Below, one piece after another: positions 15,949 to 24,061 of a stretch of DNA of 64,000 nt. A program made the position numbers and the translations under genes. Numbering within the stretch: position 1 is the stretch's first letter; each line of letters opens with the position of its first letter. The stretch comes from Dehalogenimonas sp. 4OHTPN. Lineage in GTDB: Bacteria > Chloroflexota > Dehalococcoidia > Dehalococcoidales > Dehalococcoidaceae. The DNA lies in NCBI RefSeq assembly GCF_040448695.1, contig NZ_CP159307.1, positions 620,001-684,000 of the forward strand. The letters run 5' to 3'. A model generated the notes under the pieces. The model had not been told where the DNA came from. It ran no database searches and was given only the letters and a program-made list of their open reading frames with translations.

Positions 15949-18102
15949 TTATTTCGATTGCCTCATCCTGATGAACAGGGCCAGGACTGCCAGCAGACTG
16001 ACGAACAGGGCGCCGCCCAACGTAGCCACCAGCCAGTCGTTGCTTCCCCCTTCGTTTTCCGGCGGCGCGGCGTTCATCCCGTCAATTTTTGTTGAAAGAT
16101 CAGCCAGACCCTTTTCGAAGGTATCGAAGCCGAACTCAGTGAAAAATGATGCCAGCGCCACGTTGCCGGATATGTCGGAGACGGCGATGTCGCGGGCGCC
16201 TTCACCGGCAATGGGGGCATAGATGGTTTGCATGAAGTTACCCTGTAGGTCGGTGAAACCGGTGCTGATGATTACGCCGCCCATAGAGATGAAAATCTCG
16301 GAATCCGGCTGGAAGTTACTGCCCTGGACGATAACGTCCCGCCCGGCGGCGCCGGCCGGCGGCGAAAGGAATAGCTGGGGCGTCGGCATGGCGCGCTGCC
16401 GCGCGAAGCCGATTTTTTGATTGTAACCCATGACTTCGCCCAGGCGGCTGTCGGCCCAGACCATGTACACGTCGGAACCGGTGGCTTTCATCGAAAAATA
16501 ATCGCCGATAAAGGCGCCGTAGGGGAATCCGAGGTTGGGATTGGACGGGAAGTCGGTGACCCTGGCGTTCATCGTCCAGGTCTTGCCGCCGTCGGTGGAA
16601 GAAGAGTAATAGATGTGGTAGGTCAATTCACCGCGGTCATCCCGGGTATCACCCCACATCATATGGACTTTGCCGTCCGGGCCGGTGGCGATGGAAGGGA
16701 AGAACTGAAGGTGATCCGAGACGTCATCGTTTACTTTCTTCGGTAGCGAGTATGTCCGGCCGCCGTCGGTTGAGGCAACCATATATATATCGCCGGAATC
16801 GGTAGCCCGGTCGCTCGGGTAGGCGGTATAGGCGATGTAAATTTCGCCGTTCGGTCCCAGGGCGGTCTGAGGGAAACCGGTTGCCCACACCCGGAAACTG
16901 GCGCCCCGCGGCAGGTAATCCATCTCCACAAAATGGGCTGCCGCCCGCCTGGTGAAAGTCTGTCCCTTGTCTTTGGAAGTGGCGACCATGATCTCGGCGT
17001 CGCCCTCCCAGGCGCCGTCAACCCAGGTGTCCAGGTAGGCGACATAAAGGGTGCCGTCCGGGGCAACCATCGGCTGAGAGCCGTGCACCAGGCGGTCCTG
17101 CTCGGCGCCGTGGGCGGTGGTATAAACGTACGGGCTGACTTCTACCGGTTCGGTCCAGGTCTTACCGCCGTCTTCGCTCCTGACCATCTCGATAACCGCC
17201 ACTTCTTCGACAACATTGAGTGCCGGCAGTTCGTCAAGCCACACCAGGGTGTCGACCTCGATGAAAGTGGTGAAGGTAAGATAAATGATTGATTTGGTCG
17301 GGTCAGTAGGCGAGGGGCCAACCGTCATCCAGGGCTTGTCAACAAAAAAGCTGTAAACATCGCCCCGGGCCCGCTCGCCCTCGGGAACCTGGTAGTCCTG
17401 GGAGAATACCGCTCCGGGGATGGCGGTGGAGGCTTCGCTCCAGGTCAGGCCGCCGTCGGTCGAACGGCTGACGATTATCGAAGATACCTCGGCATAACCG
17501 ACAACGCCGCCGACTTCGAATTTTTCCTGGGTCACCGTCATCTGGCAGATATAAGCCGTGCCGTCTTTGCCGAAGGCGGTGACCGGGTCGCCGACGCCGG
17601 CAAACTGGTGCCGCGGGATTTTAGGCTGGAAAGGACCCTGCCAGGTGGCTCCGCCGTCGAAGCTGGAATACGTCACCACCCCGGGGAAGTTGTAATCGAT
17701 CATGCCGACGATCAAATTATTGGAGTCCTTAGGATTGACCGAGATATGAGGCTCGGTCTGGTAGGTGATGTTGCCGAAGTCCCTGGAGATTAAAATGTTG
17801 CGGCTGAAACTGGCTACCGGACTTCGGTAGGGGATAAGGGCGGCGGCGGCCCCGCCGACCGCTTGGGTGCTGCCGGGCATCGGGCTGGTCAGCATACCGC
17901 TGTCAACCAGGTTCACCAGCGATGGCGTTTGGTGCGTTATATAGAGGTAGGCTCCGCCAGATAGAAATTTCGGGTTGTTGACGCCGAGGGTTTCCTGGAT
18001 GGTTGTCACTTCTCTGGGAGGGTCGGCGGCGGCTGTCGGCGCAGCGAATCCCATCAGGACTATCGGGAGCACAACAAGGCCGGTAAGAATTGTTTTGCGC
18101 AT
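15949..18102 (-). CDS. Membrane-anchored BNR/sialidase-fold surface protein
   Basis: 717 residues from ATG 18102, which has a GGAGGGG site. A signal peptide (1-26) is followed by a beta-propeller with repeated S-x-D-G-G-x-T-W Asp-box motifs (at least five, e.g. SFDGGATW, STDGGLTW, SEDGGKTW, SKDKGQTF, STDGGKTW). After it come an IPT-like beta domain (around 560-640) and a C-terminal helix with an R-M-R-Q-S-K tail. Sialidase catalytic residues cannot be assigned, so binding rather than hydrolysis is equally possible. Confidence 0.8.
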   Translation of the reverse strand: MRKTILTGLVVLPIVLMGFAAPTAAADPPREVTTIQETLGVNNPKFLSGGAYLYITHQTPSLVNLVDSGMLTSPMPGSTQAVGGAAAALIPYRSPVASFSRNILISRDFGNITYQTEPHISVNPKDSNNLIVGMIDYNFPGVVTYSSFDGGATWQGPFQPKIPRHQFAGVGDPVTAFGKDGTAYICQMTVTQEKFEVGGVVGYAEVSSIIVSRSTDGGLTWSEASTAIPGAVFSQDYQVPEGERARGDVYSFFVDKPWMTVGPSPTDPTKSIIYLTFTTFIEVDTLVWLDELPALNVVEEVAVIEMVRSEDGGKTWTEPVEVSPYVYTTAHGAEQDRLVHGSQPMVAPDGTLYVAYLDTWVDGAWEGDAEIMVATSKDKGQTFTRRAAAHFVEMDYLPRGASFRVWATGFPQTALGPNGEIYIAYTAYPSDRATDSGDIYMVASTDGGRTYSLPKKVNDDVSDHLQFFPSIATGPDGKVHMMWGDTRDDRGELTYHIYYSSSTDGGKTWTMNARVTDFPSNPNLGFPYGAFIGDYFSMKATGSDVYMVWADSRLGEVMGYNQKIGFARQRAMPTPQLFLSPPAGAAGRDVIVQGSNFQPDSEIFISMGGVIISTGFTDLQGNFMQTIYAPIAGEGARDIAVSDISGNVALASFFTEFGFDTFEKGLADLSTKIDGMNAAPPENEGGSNDWLVATLGGALFVSLLAVLALFIRMRQSK

Positions 18103-18136
18103 TATCCCCTCCAATAAGACGGCAAGTACTTACATC

Positions 18137-18634
18137 TCAGGAATTACGGGTAACCGTGCCCCAGCCGATCGGCTGGTAAAGGTCATCGTCCTCAATATCC
18201 CACACCCAGATTTCATTATTGACTACCGCGATGCCGAAGATGAAGAAAAAGGCGTCGGTGACAAATTCCTGGTCGATTGAAATGATGAACCCGTCATTAA
18301 GAGCTGCCAGCTGCATCTTCAAACCGCGGGAATATAATTCTTCGATAGTTGCCGGAGCGGGCTGCTGGTCGGTTTTGTCCTTGGCTACCCAGTCCTTCAG
18401 TTCCTGTAGGCTGGTAAAATCACGGGGTGGAAACACCTTGGAGATTTTCTCGTAGTTTGTTTGAAGAGTTGAGACTTGGCCGCTGAGATTGGTGATCTGG
18501 CTGTTTAGGTCGGCAACCTGGGAAGACAGGGCGGCGTTTTGGTCCAGAGCTTCCTGATATTTGGCGTTGGAAGTGCAGCCCGGTAACAGCATTATCAGCG
18601 TTGCTATTGGGAGCAGCCAGCGCCAGCGTTTCAT
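18137..18634 (-). CDS. Coiled-coil lipoprotein
   Basis: 165 residues from ATG 18634 (an upstream ATG at 18652 is less likely). Signal peptide with lipobox L-P-G-C, lipidated Cys near residue 20. Residues 25-65 form a heptad-type coiled coil (Q-V-A-D-L-N-S-Q-I-T-N-L). The C-terminal half is globular, ending in Trp-rich strands. It lies between the peptidase and BNR genes on the same strand. Likely a surface-anchored structural or adaptor protein; no named family recognised. Confidence 0.7.
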   Translation of the reverse strand: MKRWRWLLPIATLIMLLPGCTSNAKYQEALDQNAALSSQVADLNSQITNLSGQVSTLQTNYEKISKVFPPRDFTSLQELKDWVAKDKTDQQPAPATIEELYSRGLKMQLAALNDGFIISIDQEFVTDAFFFIFGIAVVNNEIWVWDIEDDDLYQPIGWGTVTRNS

Positions 18635-18780
18635 CTCATTCTCCCCGGACAAACTGTCCGCAACCGAGATGGGGTACCGGGAAATATATGAAAGCTTAAT
18701 GCAAATCAGGGAAAATTACAACCGTCTTGTAACCTTGGATCCCTTAGATTTTAGCTTGCGCCAGCCCCTTGTGGAACGGT

Positions 18781-20256
18781 TTACGGCATCACCCAGCCCG
18801 AAAAAATGGCATCCAGGTCCCGCCCGGAGCAGGCTTCAAACCAGGCCTGAAATGATGCGGTAGTCGTGATGCCCCAGATGTTGGCCTGGTAGTAGCCGCG
18901 GAAGCACTCATCAAGGACCGCCTGGCCTATCTCGGCAGCCAGGGCGTTCAGGAATAGCGGGCCGCGGCCGTAAACTATCGGCCCGTAGCGGTTGAGGGTA
19001 TAATCGCCAACCGCCAACCCGATTGGAATCGGCGCTGATCCGGCCCGGTTCCAGAAATTTCGCCACTCGGTCAGGGATCTGTTCCAGCCGGCAGGGCCTT
19101 CGGTGTCGAGGAAGAACAGCCCGGTGAAATACTGGCTGACCGCCTCGTCAAGCCACGGCTGATTGATCTGGTCGTTGCCCACGGCGTTATAGAACCACTG
19201 GTGCGCCGCTTCATGGGCGACGGTCGTTTTCAGCGTAAGCTCGAGAGGATAAACACTGGCGGCGACACCGAAAATCCCGGGGTACTCAATGCCGATGCCC
19301 CCGCCCTGCAGCGGCAGCGGTACGATATCTAGTTCGGTATACGGGTATTCGCCCAGTCTCCGATTGAAGGTTTCAAGGGCTTCAACGGCGGTTTTCAAAG
19401 CGGTATCGGCACCGCCCTCCAGCCCCGGCAGGTAGTACGAATTGATCGTTGTTTCGCCGGATGTCGCGCTCATTTTTGCATATTTGTCGCTGCCGGCCAG
19501 GAAGAAATCCCTGGCCGGGCCGGCGGCAAAAGTGACTACCTGGTCGGCGCCGTCTACTGAGCGCGCCGTTTCGACTCCGGAGGTCGCCAGAGTCATTGAG
19601 GCTGGCGCTTTAACTCTTACCAGATAGAATGACGTGTCCAGAAACGTATGGTCGCCGCCGTCCGGCGCTGGCCCGATATGCCAGCCTGAGTCGTCGTGCA
19701 CCGGTATGACCGGGTAAAAACAGTCCAGAGTGAGAATGCCGTTGAAATAGCCGAATAACCCGGGACTGCCGGCGAGGCTGCGCGGGATAGCTACGCTGAA
19801 GTCTTGTTGGACTGTGACCGCCGCCCCCGGCTGGAGCGGTCTGGCCAGCGGCACCCTGAGCGTCGTGCCCCCGGATATAATCGAGGCTTCAACCGGCCGG
19901 CCGTCCACTCTCGCCTCTGAAACTGTGACACTGCCCCCGGCTGAATTGGGGAAAAGTTGGAAATACAGGTCCGAAAGATCGGTGGTTTCCTGATTGGTGT
20001 AACGGACTTGCAGGCGGCCGCTTATGGTTTGCAGCGACGGGTCGATGGTCAGGTCCATGTGATAGACCGAGGCTTCCTGAAGGGAGTCGAGGGCCGCTTC
20101 CCCGGATTGGACTAGGTTGTCGCGGTAGACCGAAAGGTCGTCCCAGCTGCCGCCAAGGAGGGCGGTCTCCGGTCGGCTGCAGGCTGAAACTCCGGCGAGT
20201 GTGATGATTAAACTGGCGGCAGTGAAAAGTCTGGCGAAGGGTATGGGTATTCTCAC
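18781..20256 (-). CDS. M1-family (gluzincin) aminopeptidase-like lipoprotein
   Basis: 491 residues, GTG start. The lipobox ends at Cys26 (AGVSAC). The zinc site is H348-E-A-A-H352 with E371 exactly 18 residues later, the M1 arrangement; the exopeptidase GxMEN-like strand is G-G-I-G-I-E-Y-P-G near 319. A V-Y-G-R-G-P-L-F tyrosine region follows. It should trim extracellular peptides at the membrane, fitting the downstream peptide-type ABC system. A TACAAT box ends 6 bases before the GTG, so its start lies directly at the edge of the integrated element. Confidence 0.85.
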   Translation of the reverse strand: MRIPIPFARLFTAASLIITLAGVSACSRPETALLGGSWDDLSVYRDNLVQSGEAALDSLQEASVYHMDLTIDPSLQTISGRLQVRYTNQETTDLSDLYFQLFPNSAGGSVTVSEARVDGRPVEASIISGGTTLRVPLARPLQPGAAVTVQQDFSVAIPRSLAGSPGLFGYFNGILTLDCFYPVIPVHDDSGWHIGPAPDGGDHTFLDTSFYLVRVKAPASMTLATSGVETARSVDGADQVVTFAAGPARDFFLAGSDKYAKMSATSGETTINSYYLPGLEGGADTALKTAVEALETFNRRLGEYPYTELDIVPLPLQGGGIGIEYPGIFGVAASVYPLELTLKTTVAHEAAHQWFYNAVGNDQINQPWLDEAVSQYFTGLFFLDTEGPAGWNRSLTEWRNFWNRAGSAPIPIGLAVGDYTLNRYGPIVYGRGPLFLNALAAEIGQAVLDECFRGYYQANIWGITTTASFQAWFEACSGRDLDAIFSGWVMP

Positions 20257-21910
20257 GGAACAATTGTAACACGGAGAGAGCAGGAAAGTTGAGAATAAAC
20301 CTGTCGCTTCGGGGGGGCGCTGAGGAATTTCTGCCTTTGGTTTCCTTTGGTGGAGCTGAAGAGACGATATCGAGAACCGAGACCGTCTCCTTCATCACGT
20401 TATCCGGTGGGAACGGGATAGTGTACTCCACCGTTATTTTATCATCTTCGACCTTGATGTTCTCAACAAATGACCTGAGTATAGCCTTCCGCTCGATGAT
20501 GCCCCTGGTGTCCAGGAATTCTCGCAACTGGGCCACATAAGAGAGCACCTTTTGCGGGTCAAGGAGCTTGGCCCGTTGCAATGTATAGTTCTCTTCCATG
20601 TCGAGCTTGGTCTGTTTCAATTCATTAATTCGGTCTTGAAGTTCAGCGATCCGCTCGGCCATCCGGCCTGGATCGATTGCCCGTGTCTCGATGAACTCGT
20701 AGATCCGGTCCAGACGCTGCCGCCATTCCCCGATTTCCCGGTCGAGTGCTTCCATTTTCTCGGTGTGCTTGTAGCTGGCGTGGCCGAATTCGAGATTCGA
20801 TTGCTTGATCAATTCCAGAAGATTTTCATCTGACAGGACAAAGTGCTTGACCTTGGCAACTATGAAGCTCTCCACTTTCTCTTTGGGTAAATGCTGGCTG
20901 GGGCAGGTTTCTTTACCCTTGCTGTAAGTAGTGCCGCAGACGTAATAATGGAACTGCCCGGACTTCGCCCCGTAGCCGATGTAGGCGGCGCCGCACTTCT
21001 GGCACTTGATCATTCCACTCAACAGGTAGGTACTGCCCGTGACCCTGGGGTGGATGACCTTCGGCGCTCTTGAAGCCAACGTCATTTGGACTTTTTCAAA
21101 ATGGGTCTTCTCGATGATCGCCGGCCAGGCATCATCCTTAATGATGGGCGGCAGATTGTTGTTGCCTTTGTGGAACTTGCCCCAGATGAGCCTGCCGACG
21201 TAGGCTTCGTTGGTGAGTATCTTGTGAAGGCGCTGTTTGCCCCATTTGCCACCGCAAGGAGCCGACAACCCTTCGCTGTTGAGGGCCTTGGCGATTTCTT
21301 TGAGCCCTTTACCGTTGGATATGTCGTTAAATATCCTTTGAACGATAGGGCTTTGCTCGGGATGGGGCACCAGGGTATTGCGCTCCTTATCACCGTCCCG
21401 GACCTTCATCCTGGAATAACCGTATGGCGGGCGGCTGCAGTTATAGAAACCCCTCGATGCATTCTCGCGAAGGCCCCGGGTGATGTCCTGAGCCAGGTTA
21501 GAGGAATAAAACTCATCGATGACCTCGATGATGCCTTCCATGAGCCGCCCGGTAGGAGTATCTTCGATAGGTTCGTTGATTGACACCACCTGCACGCCCT
21601 GTTTCCTCAGTAGGGACTTGTAGATGATCGAGTCTTCACGGTTCCGGGCGAACCGCGAGAGCTTCCAAACGAGGATCATCTCGAATGGATGCTGCTTGGC
21701 CCGAGCCAGGCTGATCATCTCCCGAAAAGCCGGCCGGGCGGTGCTGCGGCCACTCTCTGCCTCATCGACGAATTCCTTCAATATCGAGTATCCGTGCTTC
21801 GAGGCGTAGTCCCGAAGGGCTTTCAACTGTGCCGTAATGGACAGGTCGACGTCCTGCCGGTCCGAAGAAACCCGGGCATAAACCACCACTCTTTTTGTAT
21901 CGTTCAGCAT
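19889..21910 (-). CDS. Large serine recombinase (integrase) running through the left junction
   Basis: 673 residues as an open frame. N-terminal resolvase domain Y-A-R-V-S-S-D-R-Q (catalytic Ser near 15), R-F-A-R-N-R-E-D-S around 86, recombinase domain 160-270, zinc ribbon (C-Q-K-C-G about 303, C-G-T-T-Y and C-P near 325-335) and a coiled coil 390-450. Family members of this type usually stop soon after the P-F-P-P-D-N-V segment, near residue 500-540. Here the last about 130 residues (below 20,290) lie in host DNA overlapping the M1 peptidase gene in another frame, so they are probably supplied by the insertion site. Confidence 0.9.
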   Translation of the reverse strand: MLNDTKRVVVYARVSSDRQDVDLSITAQLKALRDYASKHGYSILKEFVDEAESGRSTARPAFREMISLARAKQHPFEMILVWKLSRFARNREDSIIYKSLLRKQGVQVVSINEPIEDTPTGRLMEGIIEVIDEFYSSNLAQDITRGLRENASRGFYNCSRPPYGYSRMKVRDGDKERNTLVPHPEQSPIVQRIFNDISNGKGLKEIAKALNSEGLSAPCGGKWGKQRLHKILTNEAYVGRLIWGKFHKGNNNLPPIIKDDAWPAIIEKTHFEKVQMTLASRAPKVIHPRVTGSTYLLSGMIKCQKCGAAYIGYGAKSGQFHYYVCGTTYSKGKETCPSQHLPKEKVESFIVAKVKHFVLSDENLLELIKQSNLEFGHASYKHTEKMEALDREIGEWRQRLDRIYEFIETRAIDPGRMAERIAELQDRINELKQTKLDMEENYTLQRAKLLDPQKVLSYVAQLREFLDTRGIIERKAILRSFVENIKVEDDKITVEYTIPFPPDNVMKETVSVLDIVSSAPPKETKGRNSSAPPRSDRFILNFPALSVLQLFRENTHTLRQTFHCRQFNHHTRRSFSLQPTGDRPPWRQLGRPFGLPRQPSPIRGSGPRLPSGSLGLSHGPDHRPVAANHKRPPASPLHQSGNHRSFGPVFPTFPQFSRGQCHSFRGESGRPAG
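20262..20267 (-). promoter_or_regulatory. -10 box of the M1 peptidase gene at the element edge
   Basis: Minus-strand TACAAT ending 6 bases before GTG 20256. The -35 region would lie at about 20285-20290, at or inside the integrated element, so the insertion may have replaced it. Confidence 0.35.
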
Positions 21911-21927
21911 TGAAGCGCCTCCTGAAG

Positions 21928-22845
21928 TTAAAAACTCTTGAGAAACTTTTCGATTTCAACAGGGCATATACGGTCGAGTTGAGGATCGAGTTTGTCCCGG
22001 TCAGAGCGAAGGACCACGGTGAGCACCGCCTTCACCGGCTCATCCGAGATCAAAAGCGGCCTGGCCAGGGCCAGGAGCTCGACGTCTTCATCATGTCCAA
22101 GGGCTATCCGGCCCAAATGGGGCCGTCCAGTTTTCAAGGCCAGGTCGACGATTGAGTCTGCTGAGACACCTCGACCTTTTCTAGGAAACAAACCGTTTGC
22201 GGAATAAACGTTGGCCTCGGGTTCTTCTTCGTTTGAACAGCCCGTCCAGTAAGCTACCGACCAGCCGCTGGGTTCGCTTGCCGGCTCATAGAGGGCGGTA
22301 TAAAGAAAGAGTTTCCCCTGAAGGACTTCACCCATCCGAAGCAGCACCTGCGCGCAACTCTTGGAGTAAAAAGAAGCCAGGTCGATGACATCGAGGCCTG
22401 TCTCGTAGACTTTCTTCACGAAATCATCCCTGGGCAGAAGCACCGCAGTGGCAAACGAGTTCGCCGCCATGTGCCGGGCGCTGGTCCTCAGCGGTTCATA
22501 GCTTGAGTCAGTTTCAGCAAAGAGCGTCTCCATCATCTCTCGGATCTCATGGAGGATGGTGTTTTGAATGCCCGAGACGGTGTCGTCTTTCCTGAAGTAG
22601 ATGTTTTTCCGGCTGCCGATAACTTCATGGTAGCCCCTGAGATTGTGGGGCATCCGCTCGATTTCTTTCAGGTCGATACCGCAGGCGAAGGCTACGGCGC
22701 GCAGGGTCCGCATATTCAGGGGTAAGTTTTTAAGGTAGACGCTCCTGAATTCATCGGCTTTTTGCTCTTCGGTCAAGGCGCGTGGATTGCCGTACTTTCT
22801 GGCCAGAAGGTAGCAGAAGCAGCGGAGATCGCTCGAGATTTTCAT
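21928..22845 (-). CDS. ImmA/IrrE-like metallopeptidase, variant HExxE site
   Basis: 305 residues. The N-terminal third resembles ImmA/IrrE peptidases: I-L-H-E-I-R-E at 97-103 sits where HEIGH is expected, so the second zinc His is replaced by Glu103. A later A-A-N-S-F-A-T-A-V-L-L-P segment matches the family's conserved N-x-F-A-x2-L-L-M/P region. The C-terminal 120 residues look like a separate GAF-like alpha/beta domain. It follows the XRE repressor gene by 3 bases, the ImmR-ImmA order known from ICEBs1, where ImmA cleaves the repressor to induce excision. Confidence 0.7.
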   Translation of the reverse strand: MKISSDLRCFCYLLARKYGNPRALTEEQKADEFRSVYLKNLPLNMRTLRAVAFACGIDLKEIERMPHNLRGYHEVIGSRKNIYFRKDDTVSGIQNTILHEIREMMETLFAETDSSYEPLRTSARHMAANSFATAVLLPRDDFVKKVYETGLDVIDLASFYSKSCAQVLLRMGEVLQGKLFLYTALYEPASEPSGWSVAYWTGCSNEEEPEANVYSANGLFPRKGRGVSADSIVDLALKTGRPHLGRIALGHDEDVELLALARPLLISDEPVKAVLTVVLRSDRDKLDPQLDRICPVEIEKFLKSF

Positions 22846-22848
22846 CCC

Positions 22849-23241
22849 TTACGCTCCGGGCAGCAGCTTCTTGCCGGTGGCCTTTTCGTACATCTCAACG
22901 ATGAAACGCTTCACATCGGTAGTGAGCTCACCGGACAGGCGGGTGCCCGACTTGTAACGGGGATCGTTCATGACGTACCGGAAGGCCATTTCCACCTCCA
23001 ATTCTTCACTGAGATCACCAACCGCTTCCTCCAGGTACCCGGCGGCCTTCATCAGGTCGCGCACAGGCACGTCGTAGACGGGGGCGAGCTTCTTGAGTAT
23101 TTCGGCGCTGGGTTTGTGCTTGTGTCCTTGTTCGATCTGCGCCAGGTAAGAGCCAGAGACGCCGGACCGGGCCTGGACGTCCCGGAGTGAGAGGTCTTTC
23201 TCTTTTCTGAGGCTTCTTAGGTACTGTGCGAAATCTGCCAT
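22849..23241 (-). CDS. XRE-family repressor (ImmR/CI-like)
   Basis: 130 residues from ATG 23241 (the longer frame upstream covers the promoter). The helix-turn-helix is at about 8-60: L-S-L-R-D-V-Q-A-R-S-G-V-S-G-S-Y-L-A-Q-I-E-Q-G. The C-terminal 65 residues form a small helical domain. Together with the ImmA-like gene it should maintain the integrated state by repressing the divergent Cro-like operon through the 23,242-23,398 operator region. Confidence 0.85.
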   Translation of the reverse strand: MADFAQYLRSLRKEKDLSLRDVQARSGVSGSYLAQIEQGHKHKPSAEILKKLAPVYDVPVRDLMKAAGYLEEAVGDLSEELEVEMAFRYVMNDPRYKSGTRLSGELTTDVKRFIVEMYEKATGKKLLPGA

Positions 23242-23261
23242 AGTTCTACCCTCCGCCCGGC

Positions 23262-23290
23262 AGTATAGCATACAGTGTACAGAATTGCAA
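23262..23290 (-). promoter_or_regulatory. Repressor promoter with dyad operator in the spacer
   Basis: Minus strand: TTGCAA (23285-23290), 17-base spacer, TATACT (23262-23267). The spacer holds the dyad TACA-g-TGTA at about 23271-23279, a likely operator. Two AAACAATAT direct repeats at about 23289-23297 and 23311-23319 lie between this promoter and the rightward one. Confidence 0.6.
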
Positions 23291-23334
23291 ACAATATAGA
23301 ACACAAATAGAAACAATATGGCGACAGTTACCGC

Positions 23335-23363
23335 TTGACGACTTAGCGGCTGATGTTTATACT
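23335..23363 (+). promoter_or_regulatory. Rightward early promoter of the element
   Basis: TTGACG (23335-23340), exactly 17 bases, TATACT (23358-23363). It drives the Cro-like gene and probably the whole rightward replication block. Adjacent AAACAATAT repeats may be operator half-sites. Confidence 0.65.
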
Positions 23364-23398
23364 ACACAGCAAACAAAACGCTTGCTAGGGAGAATACA

Positions 23399-23632
23399 GT
23401 GGTCAAGGTGAGGCTCAAGCGGCAAGAGTTCGACGTAGCCCTGGTCAAGCGGAACCTTTCCCAGCGTCGTCTCGCTATAAAGCTCGGCATGTCACGGGCT
23501 TACTTGTCCCAGATCGTCACCGGCAAGCGGCAACCCTCGGCCTTCATGAGGGAGCGCCTGCTCGATTTTTTCAAGGGCTACTCTTTCGACGATCTGTTTG
23601 CTATCGAAGAAAACGGGCAGCACACACAATGA
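23399..23632 (+). CDS. Cro-like XRE-family regulator
   Basis: 77 residues, GTG start with a GGGAG ribosome site. Residues 18-60 form a helix-turn-helix: L-S-Q-R-R-L-A-I-K-L-G-M-S-R-A-Y-L-S-Q-I. It is divergent from the ImmR-like repressor and first in the rightward operon, the position of Cro or an excision activator. Acts on the shared operator region. The stop overlaps the next ATG. Confidence 0.8.
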   Translation: MVKVRLKRQEFDVALVKRNLSQRRLAIKLGMSRAYLSQIVTGKRQPSAFMRERLLDFFKGYSFDDLFAIEENGQHTQ

Positions 23633-23871
23633 TGGAATACACGCCGCAAAACGGCCTCAAGATGCTTGCCAGAATGATCGCCGAAGCTTATATGGAAGAG
23701 CTGGCTGAAGAAGCCAGGCAGATCAGGATCGCAAAGCAGAAGAAGGAGGCTTGTGATGCCAAACAAGAAGCCCAGCAAGAACAAAGAGTTGGACAAGGTG
23801 AGCAAGGACAATCCGGGGACAAAGAGAGAGCCTGGCGAAAGCCCGGAAACAGAGTTGAGGGGCGAGACTGA
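23629..23871 (+). CDS. Small element protein with GLxxLARMIA motif
   Basis: 80 residues, start coupled to the Cro-like stop (ATGA). Residues 9-26 contain G-L-K-M-L-A-R-M-I-A-E-A-Y-M-E-E-L, an amphipathic helix shared with the next gene product, so the two are related. The C-terminal half is Gln/Glu/Lys-rich and overlaps the next gene by 116 bases in another frame, so the C-terminus may carry little information. No family recognised. Confidence 0.5.
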   Translation: MMEYTPQNGLKMLARMIAEAYMEELAEEARQIRIAKQKKEACDAKQEAQQEQRVGQGEQGQSGDKERAWRKPGNRVEGRD

Positions 23872-24061
23872 CGAACAAGTCATGGAGAGGGGCCTGAGAG
23901 TACTCGCCCGCATGATCGCACGCTTGTATCTAATGGACCTTGCGAAATTAAAGGAAATTGAAACGGAGGGAAAGGGAAATGCCGATCAAGGGAGTCACCG
24001 GAGTCATCAGGCTGCCGAGGCTGGGCAAAATCAGGCTGGGCCTAACGAGGGAATCGAGTGA
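23756..24061 (+). CDS. Small element protein, paralogue of the previous one
   Basis: 101 residues from ATG 23756, which has an AAGGAGG site 6 bases upstream. A Lys/Glu/Pro-rich first half is followed by G-L-R-V-L-A-R-M-I-A-R-L-Y-L-M-D-L at about 47-63, the same amphipathic helix as in the preceding protein. Its last 27 codons overlap the next gene. Both proteins may bind a common partner through this helix. Confidence 0.55.
   Translation: MPNKKPSKNKELDKVSKDNPGTKREPGESPETELRGETDEQVMERGLRVLARMIARLYLMDLAKLKEIETEGKGNADQGSHRSHQAAEAGQNQAGPNEGIE

Noticed and set aside
20289-20345. The G7 run near 20,311 as a sequencing frameshift in the integrase
   Set aside because: Possible, but the open frame before and after it is explained equally well by the insertion junction; the evidence does not favour an indel.
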